Of a stretch of 49,274 nt of DNA, positions 10,544 through 19,597 are shown piece after piece. A program made the translations under genes and the position numbers. The notes beneath the pieces are model-generated. The model had not been told where the DNA came from, did no database searches, and worked only from the letters and a program-made list of their open reading frames with translations. Source of the stretch: an uncultured Alphaproteobacteria bacterium (GTDB lineage: Bacteria; Pseudomonadota; Alphaproteobacteria; SP197); the NCBI GenBank assembly GCA_943787175.1, contig CALSLK010000027.1, positions 1-49,274 of the forward strand, given 5' to 3'. Numbering within the stretch: position 1 is the stretch's first letter; each line of letters opens with the position of its first letter.

Positions 10544-10926
10544 GCGAAACATCCGTCGAAACCCAGGTCATCGCCAATCTGGTCATCACCAATGCCAACG
10601 GCCATGTGCTGTTCGTGCGTTACGATCCCGAGAATGAAAAGTGGTGGCTGCCTGGCCGCGACGTCGAGCCTTATACCCATCCTGACGACCGAGCGGCTCA
10701 GGTCCTTAGCGAAATGGAAGGCCTGGACGCCGGCGCCCCGGTCTTCGATCACGTAGAATCCTTCAGGGGCCGTCGCGGCTGGCATCTTGCCTTCCACTAC
10801 AAAGTTGAAGCCAGCGGCACACCGACAGGCGATACCCCGGCACAATGGTTCCCGACCGACAGTCTTCCCGAAACCGCACACGGCGGCTGGGAGAAACACA
10901 TCGTCGCCAAACTCACAGGCAGTTAA
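10540..10926 (+). CDS. Nudix-fold-like protein with a degenerate Nudix box
   Basis: A 128-residue protein starting at ATG 10540, preceded by GGGGAGC and overlapping the PadR stop codon. The N-terminal strand pattern VIANLVITNANGHVLFVRYDPENEKWWLPG matches a Nudix hydrolase, including WWLPGRD just before the box. The expected REXXEE metal-binding helix reads DDRAAQVLSEMEGLDAG, so the first Glu and one of the paired Glu residues are missing. Catalysis by the usual mechanism is therefore doubtful. It may bind a nucleotide ligand as a partner of the PadR protein, in a two-gene sensing operon; this is inference from coupling and the lost motif. Confidence 0.72.
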   Translation: MSETSVETQVIANLVITNANGHVLFVRYDPENEKWWLPGRDVEPYTHPDDRAAQVLSEMEGLDAGAPVFDHVESFRGRRGWHLAFHYKVEASGTPTGDTPAQWFPTDSLPETAHGGWEKHIVAKLTGS

Positions 10927-10944
10927 GCAGGCCGACGACGTAGC

Positions 10945-11664
10945 TCAGGCTGCAACAACAGCTGATTCGGCCTTGCCGATCCACTGATCGACAAACCGTT
11001 CCGTCCACATCTGGATGGAGTCTTCATAGAGTTCGCCAAGCCGGATCTGCTCGTCAGTGCTCTGCACGCCCATGAAGTGCCGGTAATGGTTGTTGTCCAG
11101 CAGCGGCTTGGTCAATCTGGAGAGCTTTTTGTCAGGGTGGAACTGCAGGCCATAGGCGTTATCCCCGATGCGAAACGCCTGGACCGGGAAATGCTCGCCA
11201 CGGGCCAGAAGCGTAGCGTTTGCCGGCAGCGCAACGATGCCTTCGAAATGCGCCAGGTGGAAATAGGTGGTTCCAGCAAAGAGCTCCTTGCCTTCTTCCG
11301 TTGCGGTTACCGGGTAAAAGCCCCATTCGGTAAAACCGTCGGGCCTGCCCAGCACCTTTCCGCCATAGGTCGCGGCCAGCATCTGTGCACCCATGCAAAG
11401 CCCCAGCATGGGCACACCATCGTCTACGGCATTGCGGATATAGGCCATTTCTTCAGCGACCCATGAGAGCTCTTCGGGTCGGTCAGCATGGCCATCATCG
11501 CTGCCACCCACAATCAGCGCTGCGTAACTGTTGATATCGGGGAGTGCATCACCCTGAGGCGGGCAGATGAATTCAACGGTGTAACCTTGCGAACGCGCGA
11601 CATCGGCAAACCGGTCGTCGGTCCAGGTCGGATTATGAAGGATATAAAGGACGGTGGATTTCAT
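10945..11664 (-). CDS. Class-I glutamine amidotransferase-like protein (GMP-synthase-type)
   Basis: A 239-residue protein of the GuaA-like type 1 amidotransferase superfamily. The nucleophile elbow is GLCMGAQML (Cys about residue 90). The His of the triad is in YGLQFHPD. The Glu/Asp partner of the usual HPE is replaced by Asp (HPD), so activity may differ. Stand-alone members commonly hydrolyse gamma-glutamyl compounds or amides. ATG 11664 (MKSTVLYILHN) is preferred to the more upstream ATG 11673 because the protein core begins there. It is convergent with the Nudix-like gene. Confidence 0.82.
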   Translation of the reverse strand: MKSTVLYILHNPTWTDDRFADVARSQGYTVEFICPPQGDALPDINSYAALIVGGSDDGHADRPEELSWVAEEMAYIRNAVDDGVPMLGLCMGAQMLAATYGGKVLGRPDGFTEWGFYPVTATEEGKELFAGTTYFHLAHFEGIVALPANATLLARGEHFPVQAFRIGDNAYGLQFHPDKKLSRLTKPLLDNNHYRHFMGVQSTDEQIRLGELYEDSIQMWTERFVDQWIGKAESAVVAA

Positions 11665-11781
11665 TCTTGTCACCTCGCAGGCGGCGACGGGAAAATGCCC
11701 GCATCAGCACTCTAACCGGCTTTCCCTGACGAAACCAGCGCCCACTTCTCATGCCTGAGAGCATCCTCCTCAAACCTAGAT

Positions 11782-14427
11782 TCAGGCTTCCAGACGCGCC
11801 ACGGCCTCCTTCAGGCGGTCCCTGGTCTCCACGGCAGCGGCACGACGCTCACGTTGCTCCTCGACGACCTCGTCGGGCGCGTTAGCCAGGAACTTCTCGT
11901 TGGAGAGTTTCCTGTCGATCCCGGTGATCTCGCCTTCAGCCTTGCCCACGACCTTTTTCAGGCGCGCAACTTCAGCCGCGATGTCGATGACACCCTCAAG
12001 CGGAAGCACCACGGTTGCGCCATCAATAACCGCCTGGGCAGAACCCTTGGGAATCTCCTGGCTCGATGTGATGGATTCCAGACGCGCCAGACGCAGGATT
12101 AAATCACCGTGGCGCGCCATGCGTTCGTTGGCAACAGAACCTCCATCCTTCACCAGTGCCGTGATCTTGGCACCTGCGGGCACGTTCACTTCTGAACGCA
12201 CGCCCCGGATCAGGGAAATCAGCCGGACCACCCAATCCATTTCGGCCGACGCTTCGGCATCAATCTCAGCTTCGCCGTATTCCGGCCAGCCAGCCCGGAT
12301 CAACTGCGTTTCACGGTTATCGTCAAGCTGCTGCCAAAGTTCCTCGGTCACATACGGCATGATCGGGTGCATCATGATCAGCAACTGATCAAGCGCCCAC
12401 GCCGTCACCGCGCGGGTCTCCTTGATTGCCGCTTCATCACTGCCGGTCAGGACAGGCTTGGTGAACTCCAGATACCAGTCGCAGAAGATGTTCCAGGACG
12501 CCTGATAAAGTGCCTGGGCAGCGTCGTTGAAGCGGTAACTGGCGATGGCTTCATCGAGACGGACGCGCAGGCGCGCCATTTCACTGACGATCCAGCGATT
12601 GACCGTTTCCTTGGCTGTGGCGGGGTCGAACGTGGCATCAGGCGAACAACCGTTCATCTCGCAGTAACGTGCCGCGTTCCAAAGCTTCGTTGCGAAGTTC
12701 CGGTAACCTTCGACGCGCTGCTTCGAGAGCTTGATGTCACGTCCAGGTGCTGCCATGGCGCACAACGTGAAGCGCAGGGCGTCGGTTCCGTATTCATCGA
12801 TCAGTTCCAGGGGGTCGATGATGTTGCCCTTGGACTTCGACATCTTGGCACCCTTCTCGTCACGGACGAGCGCGTGGATGTAGACCGTGTGGAACGGCAC
12901 TTCCTTCATGAAGTGCAGGCCCATCATCATCATACGTGCGACCCAGAAAAAGATGATGTCGAAACCGGTGACCAGCACGTCGGTGGGGTAATAGCGCTGC
13001 AGTTCCGGCGTCTCTTCAGGCCAGCCCAGCGTCGAAAATGGCCAGAGCGCTGATGAGAACCAGGTGTCGAGCACATCGGGATCGCGCTCGAGTTCAACGT
13101 CCTTGCCATAATGCGCACGGGCCTTCACGCGCGCCGCATCTTCATCATGGGCAACAAAGATCTCGCGATCCGGGCCGTACCAGGCTGGAATCTGATGGCC
13201 CCACCAGAGCTGGCGCGAAATGCACCAGGGCTGAATGTTGCGCATCCACTCATAGTAGGTCTTGTTCCAGTTCTCGGGCACGAACTTCGTCTTGCCTTCT
13301 TCGACCGCCTTGATGGCAGGTGCCGCCAGGGTTGCCGCATCGGCATACCACTGCTCGGTCAGCCAGGGTTCAATCGGCACGCCACCACGATCCCCAAAGG
13401 GCACCATGTGTGTGTGCTCTTCGATCTCGACCAGCAGGTCCAGCGCTTCCATATCGGCCACAATGCGTTCGCGTGCCTCGAACCGGTCAAGCCCACGATA
13501 GGCTTCCGGCGCGTTCTCGTTGATGCGCGCTTCACGATCGAGAATGTTGATCATCTCCAGATCGTGACGCTTGCCGACCTCGAAATCGTTGAAATCATGA
13601 GCCGGCGTGATTTTCACGGCACCACTGCCCTGTTCGGGATCAGCATACTCGTCGGCGACAATCACAATGCGGCGGCCCACCAGCGGCAGGATCGCATGTT
13701 TGCCGATCAAAGCCTTGTAGCGTTCGTCTTCGGGATGCACGGCAACGGCGGTATCGCCCAACATGGTTTCAGGCCGTGTGGTCGCAACCGTAATGAACCG
13801 GCCTTCTTCACCCTCGATGGGATAGTTGAAGTGCCAGAGATGGCCCTTCACCTCCTGGGGCTCCACCTCGAGGTCAGAGATTGCCGTCAGAAGCTTAGGG
13901 TCCCAGTTGACCAGACGATTGTCCTTGTAGATCAGGCCTTCTTCATAAAGGTCGACAAAGACCTTCAGCACAGCTTCTGAAAGGCCCTCGTCCATCGTGA
14001 AACGTTCGCGTGACCAGTCGGTCGACGCGCCCAGGCGGCGCAACTGCTGCCCGATCAGACCGCCTGATTCAGCCTTCCATTGCCAGACCTTCTCGATGAA
14101 TGCCTCACGGCCCATTTCGCGCCGGTCCAGGCCCTGCTCTGCCAGCTGGCGTTCGACCACCATCTGCGTGGCAATGCCCGCATGATCCATACCCGGCTGC
14201 CAAAGCGCATCGCGGCCACGCATCCGCTCATGGCGGATCAGAATGTCCTGGAGCGTATTGTTGAGGGCGTGCCCCATATGCAGGCTGCCCGTCACATTGG
14301 GCGGTGGAATGACGATGGTGTAGGGCTCTGCGTTGTCCCGCTTTCCAATCGAAAAGGCGCCGGAATCGTCCCAGCTCTCATAGAGTTTCTGTTCAACGCC
14401 AGCAGCGTCGTAATGTTTGTCCAACAT
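11782..14427 (-). CDS. valS: Valyl-tRNA synthetase
   Basis: An 881-residue class Ia synthetase that charges tRNA-Val in the cytosol. It begins [19 protein letters not shown]. The HIGH-equivalent motif is [15 protein letters not shown] (about residues 43-57) and the KMSKS loop is KMSKSKGN (about residue 529). The CP1 editing domain ([17 protein letters not shown]) is present. The C-terminal coiled-coil arm ([22 protein letters not shown]) is intact. The start at 14427 is chosen because an ATG further upstream adds only six unmatched residues. It lies downstream of popZ in the conserved alphaproteobacterial order. Confidence 0.97.
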   Translation of the reverse strand: MLDKHYDAAGVEQKLYESWDDSGAFSIGKRDNAEPYTIVIPPPNVTGSLHMGHALNNTLQDILIRHERMRGRDALWQPGMDHAGIATQMVVERQLAEQGLDRREMGREAFIEKVWQWKAESGGLIGQQLRRLGASTDWSRERFTMDEGLSEAVLKVFVDLYEEGLIYKDNRLVNWDPKLLTAISDLEVEPQEVKGHLWHFNYPIEGEEGRFITVATTRPETMLGDTAVAVHPEDERYKALIGKHAILPLVGRRIVIVADEYADPEQGSGAVKITPAHDFNDFEVGKRHDLEMINILDREARINENAPEAYRGLDRFEARERIVADMEALDLLVEIEEHTHMVPFGDRGGVPIEPWLTEQWYADAATLAAPAIKAVEEGKTKFVPENWNKTYYEWMRNIQPWCISRQLWWGHQIPAWYGPDREIFVAHDEDAARVKARAHYGKDVELERDPDVLDTWFSSALWPFSTLGWPEETPELQRYYPTDVLVTGFDIIFFWVARMMMMGLHFMKEVPFHTVYIHALVRDEKGAKMSKSKGNIIDPLELIDEYGTDALRFTLCAMAAPGRDIKLSKQRVEGYRNFATKLWNAARYCEMNGCSPDATFDPATAKETVNRWIVSEMARLRVRLDEAIASYRFNDAAQALYQASWNIFCDWYLEFTKPVLTGSDEAAIKETRAVTAWALDQLLIMMHPIMPYVTEELWQQLDDNRETQLIRAGWPEYGEAEIDAEASAEMDWVVRLISLIRGVRSEVNVPAGAKITALVKDGGSVANERMARHGDLILRLARLESITSSQEIPKGSAQAVIDGATVVLPLEGVIDIAAEVARLKKVVGKAEGEITGIDRKLSNEKFLANAPDEVVEEQRERRAAAVETRDRLKEAVARLEA

Positions 14428-14501
14428 GGTCACTTCCAAATGCACAGCGCCGCGAAAGTCATCTTCCGCGGCGCTGATTTATAGACGAATGGTTCGGATT
14501 G

Positions 14502-15284
14502 TCAGGCCTTGTCGTCGTTCTCCAGCCGCCGCGAGAGGTAACGTACCTCACGCTCGACGATACGTTCGACAATCGCAGGCAGATGTTCATCAAGCCAATT
14601 GCTCAGCATCGGCTTGAGCTGTTCCATCACGAGCGCTTCGATCGGGCGGCCCTGCGGCACACCATCGAGCGGATCCCGCTCTGAAGCGCGCGCCAGATTG
14701 CCCAGTGCGGCAGCAGCAGAGCTGCGGGCCTGATCGGAAATCAATCCATCGTCACTCATGGTGTCCTCGGCTTCGCGTTGTTCGGGTTCAGCATGCTCAG
14801 GCACGGCATCTGCAATCGCACCGGAATGATCTTCTTCGGGGGCGTGTCCAGCTACCGGCATATTGTCTGCGACAGCCTCTTCGGCCACGGGCATTTCAGG
14901 CTCAGCAAAAACAGGTGCTGCTGCGACCGAGTCTGCCTGGGCTTCCAGGTCACCGCCGTCCTGGGCCTGGGCGAGGTCTTTGCCGGCCAGCGTTGTGTCT
15001 TCAGCATCGTCAACCGGCTGGACGGGCATCTCTTCGGCTTCAACGACCAGCTCGGTCAGTTCGAGAGGCTCATCTTCTTCGACTTCAGATTCGGCCTCGG
15101 CAGGCACGGCCTCCTCTTCAACCACTTCAGTGAGGTCAAAGACTTCATCCTCAGCGGATTGCGCAGGTGCGTCAGTTGGCGCTGATTCCACGCCTTCCTT
15201 CTGTTCATCCTCGTCGATGATCTTGCGAATCGACGCCAGGATGTCCTCCATCGAGGGGTCCTGATTGTTGGTCGTGTCTGCCAT
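14502..15284 (-). CDS. popZ: PopZ polar organising protein (DUF2497)
   Basis: A 260-residue protein that organises the cell pole in alphaproteobacteria, anchoring chromosome-partition ParB complexes. The conserved N-terminal helix is MEDILASIRKIIDEDE (from residue 12). The central region is a long acidic Glu/Pro/Ala-rich disordered linker. The C-terminal oligomerisation helices are conserved (EALVMEQLKPMLSNWLDEHLPAIVERIVEREVRYLSRR). The linker is longer than in the Caulobacter protein, which is usual since it varies. It sits between tolC and valS, the standard genomic context for popZ. Confidence 0.92.
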   Translation of the reverse strand: MADTTNNQDPSMEDILASIRKIIDEDEQKEGVESAPTDAPAQSAEDEVFDLTEVVEEEAVPAEAESEVEEDEPLELTELVVEAEEMPVQPVDDAEDTTLAGKDLAQAQDGGDLEAQADSVAAAPVFAEPEMPVAEEAVADNMPVAGHAPEEDHSGAIADAVPEHAEPEQREAEDTMSDDGLISDQARSSAAAALGNLARASERDPLDGVPQGRPIEALVMEQLKPMLSNWLDEHLPAIVERIVEREVRYLSRRLENDDKA

Positions 15285-15352
15285 CGTTCTGGTCGTTCCG
15301 ATCTGTCGGGGAACAGGTTAGACGATTTGTCCGCTTAGCGAAATTGCGGTGC

Positions 15353-16723
15353 TCAATCCTCGGTCAGGCCGCCATATCCCCACCAGGCACCGCGTGCCTC
15401 TTCGTAATACTCGTTGACGTCATAGAGTTCGACCGGGAGCCGCAGGTACTCTGCCGTAAGACGTCCCAGGGTGGCCTGAAGCCTATAACTGGCAACCACC
15501 TCGTCACGTTCTGCAACAGCCAGATTGATCTCACTCTGGAACAGTTCCTGTTCGGCATCGAGAATATCAAGAACCGTGCGCTCACCAACCTGGGCTTCGC
15601 GCTCGGTACCTTCCAAGGCTATCGTGTTGGCGTTGACCTCTTCAGTAAAGGCCGCAATCTCTGCGCGCGCTGTCGCCAGGCCCTGCCATGCACTGACCAC
15701 GTCCGCCTCTACGGCACGCAGAGACTCATTCACAAGCAATCTGCTCTGGGCAGCCGACTGATAGGATTCACGAATCTGCGATGATTCAAACCCGGCCTGA
15801 TAGAACGGAATGGTCAACTGAGCGACCAGCGACAAGTTGTCCTGTCGGCTGATCGTTCCACTAATGTCTTCGTTGCGTGCGTAGGTTCCAACCAGATTAA
15901 GGTCGGGAAGCAAGTCGGCAATCTGCACGTCAACACCGTCCTGTGCGGCGAGCTCACTGGCCTGCGCCTGAAGAATTGCCGGGTTGTTGTCCAGGGCCGT
16001 ACTCAAGGCCTCATCCAGACTGTCTGGAAGACCAATCAGCGGGCCTGGACGAGTAAGATTGGCCGGACGCGTCCCGATCACTTCCTCAAACGTGGCCATC
16101 TGGGCAATCAGATCACCTTCGGCCTGCACCCGTTCGGCTTGTGAATTGGCAAATCGCGCACGGGCCTGCGACACATCGGTTCGCGTTACTTCCCCAACCC
16201 GGAACCGGTCTTCGGTTGCTTCGAGTTGGCGCGACAGCCGATCCTCGTTGTTGATTGCAAGGTCGAGGACGGAATAGGCAAGCACAACGCCCATGTAGCT
16301 CGTCACGGCATTCAGAAGCACCTGTTGTTCGGACGTAATCAGGCTCTGCCTCTGCGCCACGATCAGATTATCAGCCTGCGAGGTCTGCGCGACAGTCTGC
16401 CCGCCACTATAGAGCGGCTGGGTCACGCTGAGATTATAGCTGTGTGGATGGCTCGTATCGAAGGACGAGATATTCGTCTCGGAACGCTGATAGGCCAGAT
16501 TGGCCTGCCCCTGAATCGTCGGGCGCCAACCAGACAGCGCCTGAGAGATCGATTCATCCACGGCACGCAGTCCGGCGCGCGCAGCAAGCAACGTCGGGTT
16601 GCTGGTGTAGGTCAACACCATGGCGTCTTCCAGACTCTGGGCATGCAGAGCCGGGGCCGCCAAGAGCGCCGCCGCCAGAGCGGCCGGGCGCAGGATCCGG
16701 TTAAAACTGGAATTCAGGTTCAT
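15353..16723 (-). CDS. tolC: TolC-family outer-membrane efflux channel
   Basis: A 456-residue outer-membrane channel subunit. ATG 16723 begins a signal peptide (ILRPAALAAALLAAPALHAQ, cleaved near LHA-QS). Two outer-membrane-efflux repeats follow. The first has NPTLLAARAGLRAVDESISQALSGWRP and SVTQPLYSGGQTVAQ; the second has NPAILQAQASELAAQDGVDVQIADLLPDL and LTIPFYQAGFESSQIRE. Long heptad-rich helices form the periplasmic barrel. The gene starts inside the 3' end of pcm (23-bp overlap), and popZ and valS follow, so a shared transcript is plausible. It serves type I secretion or RND pumps. Confidence 0.93.
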   Translation of the reverse strand: MNLNSSFNRILRPAALAAALLAAPALHAQSLEDAMVLTYTSNPTLLAARAGLRAVDESISQALSGWRPTIQGQANLAYQRSETNISSFDTSHPHSYNLSVTQPLYSGGQTVAQTSQADNLIVAQRQSLITSEQQVLLNAVTSYMGVVLAYSVLDLAINNEDRLSRQLEATEDRFRVGEVTRTDVSQARARFANSQAERVQAEGDLIAQMATFEEVIGTRPANLTRPGPLIGLPDSLDEALSTALDNNPAILQAQASELAAQDGVDVQIADLLPDLNLVGTYARNEDISGTISRQDNLSLVAQLTIPFYQAGFESSQIRESYQSAAQSRLLVNESLRAVEADVVSAWQGLATARAEIAAFTEEVNANTIALEGTEREAQVGERTVLDILDAEQELFQSEINLAVAERDEVVASYRLQATLGRLTAEYLRLPVELYDVNEYYEEARGAWWGYGGLTED

Positions 16724-17357
16724 GCGCAAAACTCCGCAAAGGGGGAACGCTGGCATCAAACAGGACCCGTGTTCCGACAGCACCACCGGCACTGCGGCGC
16801 ATCAGGATCGCCTTTCCAACACCTCGGTCATCGGTCAACGTCACCAGCCGTCCACCGGGTGCCAATTGTGCAACCATGTCGTCGGGAACCTGCCCGCAAC
16901 AGCCTTCGATCAGGATCACATCATAAGGCGCCTGACGTTTGTAACCTTCAGGCAGCGGACCTTCGACAACCGCCGCGTTGTCTATGCCTCTGGCCGAGAG
17001 GGTCTGATCGGCCTGGGCGACAAACTCGGCGTCATCCTCAACGCCCACGACCGTATCGGCCAGGGTGGCCATCAAGGCGACCGCATAACCCGTGGTGCAC
17101 CCCACCACCAGGGCAGCATCAGAGATCGAGACCTCGGCTGCCTGCAGCAGGCGCGCCAGTACCATGGGTTCGGTCAGGTAGCGGTCACCTTTGATCCGCA
17201 GGTCTTCATCGACATAGGCAATCGATTTCAGATGCGCAGGCAGGAAGTCCTCACGCGGAGTCTTGCGCAAGGCCTCGATGATACGATCATCAGTGACCTT
17301 CACGGTCTTGATCTGGCTATCCACCATGGTTTGGCGGGTCTGGGTATAGTCAGCCAT
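16701..17357 (-). CDS. pcm: Protein-L-isoaspartate O-methyltransferase family protein
   Basis: A 218-residue PCMT-family methyltransferase. The family start TRQTMVDSQIKTVKVTDDRIIEALRKTPREDFLP is present, as is the DEDLRIKGDRYLTEPMVLARLLQ block. The SAM-binding loop, usually VLEIGTGSGY, reads LVVGCTTGYAVALMA, a variant that lacks the acidic residue and the GxGxG pattern. This variant is frequent in the tolC-linked alphaproteobacterial paralogues, so repair of isoaspartyl residues is not certain. ATG 17357 (MADYTQTR) is preferred to one three codons upstream. It overlaps tolC at its 3' end. Confidence 0.85.
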   Translation of the reverse strand: MADYTQTRQTMVDSQIKTVKVTDDRIIEALRKTPREDFLPAHLKSIAYVDEDLRIKGDRYLTEPMVLARLLQAAEVSISDAALVVGCTTGYAVALMATLADTVVGVEDDAEFVAQADQTLSARGIDNAAVVEGPLPEGYKRQAPYDVILIEGCCGQVPDDMVAQLAPGGRLVTLTDDRGVGKAILMRRSAGGAVGTRVLFDASVPPLRSFAHEPEFQF

Positions 17358-17554
17358 GGACAGCACTTTCGGCTGGTTACATCAACAACCGCTTTATAGG
17401 CGCATCGGTCATGGTGGCACAACAGGCGAAGGTCATCGGCAGCCTTGCGTTGCCCTGTCCTTGACGATCAGGTTCTTCACCTTTCAACAGCCTGAGGTGG
17501 TCCCACATTGTTGGACAGTTTGGCAGCGAAGTTAAGGTGTATTCCGTTTCCTGA

Positions 17555-18487
17555 TCATGCCGCCAAGAACCTGTTTATCACATCTTGCTGCTGCTGTTGT
17601 TGAGCCTGTGGAGATGTGGTCAAGGCGATAGCCTTGTCCATCATATCCATGGGCCGCCCGTTTCCGAAGGCCTCGGCGGGCGTTTGGCCGTCGTGGACCG
17701 AATGTGGCCTCTCAGTATTGTAAAAATTGACCCAATCGCCGATGACCTGTTCGGCCTTGAACCCATCCGTCAGCTCGTGCAGATAGACCGCCTCGTATTT
17801 GAGAGAGCGCCACAGCCGCTCGATGAAGATGTTGTCCATGCAGCGGCCCCGGCCATCCATGGAGATCGTAACCTCCGCCGCCTTGAGCAAACCGGTGAAG
17901 TCAAAGCTGGTGAACTGGCTGCCCTGGTCGGTGTTGAAGATCTCCGGTTTTCCATATCGGGCTAGCGCCTCGTTTAACGCCTCAAGGCAGAACCAGACAT
18001 CCATGGTGTTCGACAATCGCCAGGCGAGTACATGACGCGTGGCCCAGTCCATGATCGCAACCAGGTACAAAAAGCCGCGCTGAACGGGGATATACGTGAT
18101 GTCGGCACACCAGACTTGATTGGGCCGGTCGATGACCATTCCCTTGAGAAGATAGGGATAAATCCGGTGCGCCGGATGGGGTGTACTGGTCTTTGGCGCT
18201 TGATAGATCGCCTCCAGCCCCATGAGGTGCATCAGACGACGGACCCGGTGACGCCCCACGCAAATGCCCTCGCGCCGCAACTGGCGCACCATCTGACGGG
18301 AACCGTAAAACGGATACTTCAGAAACAGCTCGTCGATGCGACGCATCAACGCCAGGTTCTCCACGCTTTCGCCCTTCGACCTGTAATAGAACGACGAACG
18401 GCTGATCGCCAGAACTTGGCACTGTTGGCTCAAACTCAGGTCGGGGTGATCGCGTCTGATCATCGCCTTGCGATTCCCCCGGCTCAT
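17555..18487 (-). CDS. IS3-family transposase OrfB (DDE integrase domain), element 2
   Basis: A 310-residue integrase-type transposase. The N-terminal HTH_21-like region is ISRSSFYYRSKG followed by YPFYGSRQMVRQL. The DDE triad is visible: VWCADITYIPV, IFNTDQGSQFTS and NIFIERLWRSLKYE. The tail YNTERPHSVHDGQTPAEAF is a family mark, followed by a short Gln-rich stretch. Its start overlaps the orfA stop by 4 bp (ATGA), so translational coupling rather than frameshifting may link the two. Confidence 0.92.
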   Translation of the reverse strand: MSRGNRKAMIRRDHPDLSLSQQCQVLAISRSSFYYRSKGESVENLALMRRIDELFLKYPFYGSRQMVRQLRREGICVGRHRVRRLMHLMGLEAIYQAPKTSTPHPAHRIYPYLLKGMVIDRPNQVWCADITYIPVQRGFLYLVAIMDWATRHVLAWRLSNTMDVWFCLEALNEALARYGKPEIFNTDQGSQFTSFDFTGLLKAAEVTISMDGRGRCMDNIFIERLWRSLKYEAVYLHELTDGFKAEQVIGDWVNFYNTERPHSVHDGQTPAEAFGNGRPMDMMDKAIALTTSPQAQQQQQQDVINRFLAA

Positions 18488-18765
18488 CGTTTGAGCCCTT
18501 TGGCCAAAAAATCCCGCTCCACCGTCAACTGACCGATCTTGGCATGGAGATCGTGGACCTCATCATCGTGCTCCAGCCGACCTTTGTCGGCGCCATTCGA
18601 AAACACCGCACCCAAACCGTCCATCGCCTGGCGCTTCCATGTGCTCACCTGGTTCGGGTGCACCTTGTGCCTGGTCGCTATCTCCTGGATCGTCTTATCG
18701 CCACGCAGCGCATCAAGCGCAACTCGAGCCTTGAAATCTGCTGTAAACCGTCGTCGGGGCGTCAT
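18484..18765 (-). CDS. IS3-family transposase OrfA, element 2
   Basis: A 93-residue helix-turn-helix protein. RRRFTADFKARVALDALRGDKTIQEIA and the recognition part HKVHPNQVSTWKRQAMDGL match the transposase_8 family, followed by a coiled-coil (HDLHAKIGQLTVERDFLAKGLKR). The start at 18765 (MTPRRRF) is the usual one; an in-frame ATG five codons upstream also exists. It overlaps orfB by 4 bp. Confidence 0.9.
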   Translation of the reverse strand: MTPRRRFTADFKARVALDALRGDKTIQEIATRHKVHPNQVSTWKRQAMDGLGAVFSNGADKGRLEHDDEVHDLHAKIGQLTVERDFLAKGLKR

Positions 18766-18901
18766 TTCGTATTCCTCCATTAAATGGCGGAATACACCTT
18801 AATCAACTGTCCGATTTTCTGGGACCACCTCAGCCTGATCGGGCCTCCAAAGGCATGCGCAGGGCAAATGATCCAGATCGGACCCAGACGCTCATGGGAA
18901 G

Positions 18902-19037
18902 TGGACACCTTGGATAGAAGCATGCTTTTGTCTGTTGGGGCTGAAAAGGGAATGCCTTAACCGTGCTCTGCGGTTGAGTGAATCTTACTGGTTTCACAAA
19001 CATCAAAAGAAACCGTCAACCTTCAGGAGAATTTCGC
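18902..19037 (+). promoter_or_regulatory. Conserved upstream leader of short peptide gene A, with a hairpin
   Basis: This 136-bp stretch aligns almost without gaps with 39029-39163, upstream of peptide gene B; by eye about three quarters of positions match. Fixed blocks include TGGACAC.TTGGATAGA, GGCTGAAAAG, TGCCTTAACCGTG and AAAGAAACC.TCAACCTT. Within it, CTTAACCG and CGGTTGAG (18956-18963 and 18971-18978) form an 8-bp stem with a 7-nt loop, also conserved in copy B. AGGAGA (19025-19030) is the ribosome-binding site. I infer a promoter plus structured 5' UTR; the transcription start cannot be placed by reading. Confidence 0.65.
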
Positions 19038-19217
19038 ATGCAAGCATCTTTCACAGACTTGGTCGGCACCGCCGTTGTGCCCGCCCACTGCTTCGGCACC
19101 ACGGAACTGACGGACCTGGCACCTGCCCTGGACACCGCTACGGCTGCCCATGACATGGCTGCACAGGCCAGCGAACTTTCGCGAACTTCTGCTGGTTGTT
19201 GGCCTGGCAGTCTCTGA
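19038..19217 (+). CDS. Short peptide A: RiPP-precursor-like, conserved leader with variable Cys-containing tail
   Basis: A 59-residue peptide of unknown function and one of three paralogues in the window. The start is fixed by AGGAGA 7 bp before ATG and by DNA identity with copy B across the start codon. In the first 31 residues, 16 positions are identical in all three copies: M1, S4, F5, D7, L8, V9, G10, V13, H17, G20, E23, L24, D26, L27, P29 and L31. The remainder is copy-specific: an Ala/Ser/Thr-rich linker and the end SAGCWPGSL. Cysteines are at 18 and 54. There is no signal peptide or membrane segment. A conserved half followed by a divergent short tail resembles RiPP precursors; no recognised maturation enzyme is adjacent. 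A regulatory or toxin-like role is not excluded. Confidence 0.7.
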   Translation: MQASFTDLVGTAVVPAHCFGTTELTDLAPALDTATAAHDMAAQASELSRTSAGCWPGSL

Positions 19218-19291
19218 CCTTGGTCGGACTGCTGTCCTAACTACACCTCTAGGCTGTTGAGGGTCCGGCTGCTGAACGACTGAATGAAATC

Positions 19292-19332
19292 AACACCCCT
19301 TCGGTGCGACATGCCGAAGGGGTGTTTCTTTT
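19292..19332 (+). terminator. Rho-independent terminator of peptide gene A
   Basis: A perfect 13-bp stem (AACACCCCTTCGG with CCGAAGGGGTGTT), a 9-nt loop and the run TCTTTT. It starts 75 nt after the stop codon. The hairpin and the preceding CTGCTGAACGA are repeated after peptide genes B and C. Confidence 0.88.
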
Positions 19333-19597
19333 GAGGCCCATTCTGCGTTAACGAACGTACACACACGCCAGATTTCAGCCAGAGTTGAAAAGATATCCGA
19401 CCGTCAGATAAACCGTCCCTGTCGCGCACCATGCGAAACGCCTGTGACGCAAGGCTCACAGGCGCGTCATAGCACGACGCCGCACGTATCAGCGGAAACA
19501 TTAGACAGGCCCCGTGCACACCGCTATCGCTGTAGGAACCTTGCAGGTCGCCAGACTGGCGCGCCAAACAAGCAACATCTGCAGGAGTACATGAGCC
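19333..19597 (+). other. Intergenic region with one hairpin
   Basis: No gene is convincing here. CGCCTGTGA (19439-19447) and TCACAGGCG (19456-19464) form a perfect 9-bp stem with an 8-nt loop; no T-run follows, so it is not a clear terminator. The last part presumably holds the promoter of the pentapeptide-repeat gene. Confidence 0.4.

Larger units (their letters stand above)
17493..18832 (-). mobile_element. IS3-family insertion sequence (1340 bp), element 2
   Basis: The ends are imperfect inverted repeats: the left starts TGAGGTGGTCCCACA and the right, read on the other strand, starts TGAGGTGGTCCCAGA, with GGACAGTT and AAGGTGTATTCCG also shared further in. A 3-bp direct repeat GCC flanks it (17490-17492 and 18833-18835). 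It encodes intact OrfA and OrfB. It is unrelated in sequence to element 1. It lies in the intergenic region between pcm and the short-peptide gene at 19038, ending 69 bp before the conserved leader of that gene. Confidence 0.93.

Noticed and set aside
13111..13980. 289-codon plus-strand frame inside valS
   Set aside because: valS is complete and essential on the opposite strand; the frame has no motif or ribosome-binding site.
19241..19567. Minus-strand frames at 19241-19567, 39511-39837 and 39810-40094 share a KHPxGxxxRRGV-like string
   Set aside because: The similarity comes from reading the complementary strand of the repeated terminators and the conserved DNA before them. None has a ribosome-binding site or any similarity outside that repeat.
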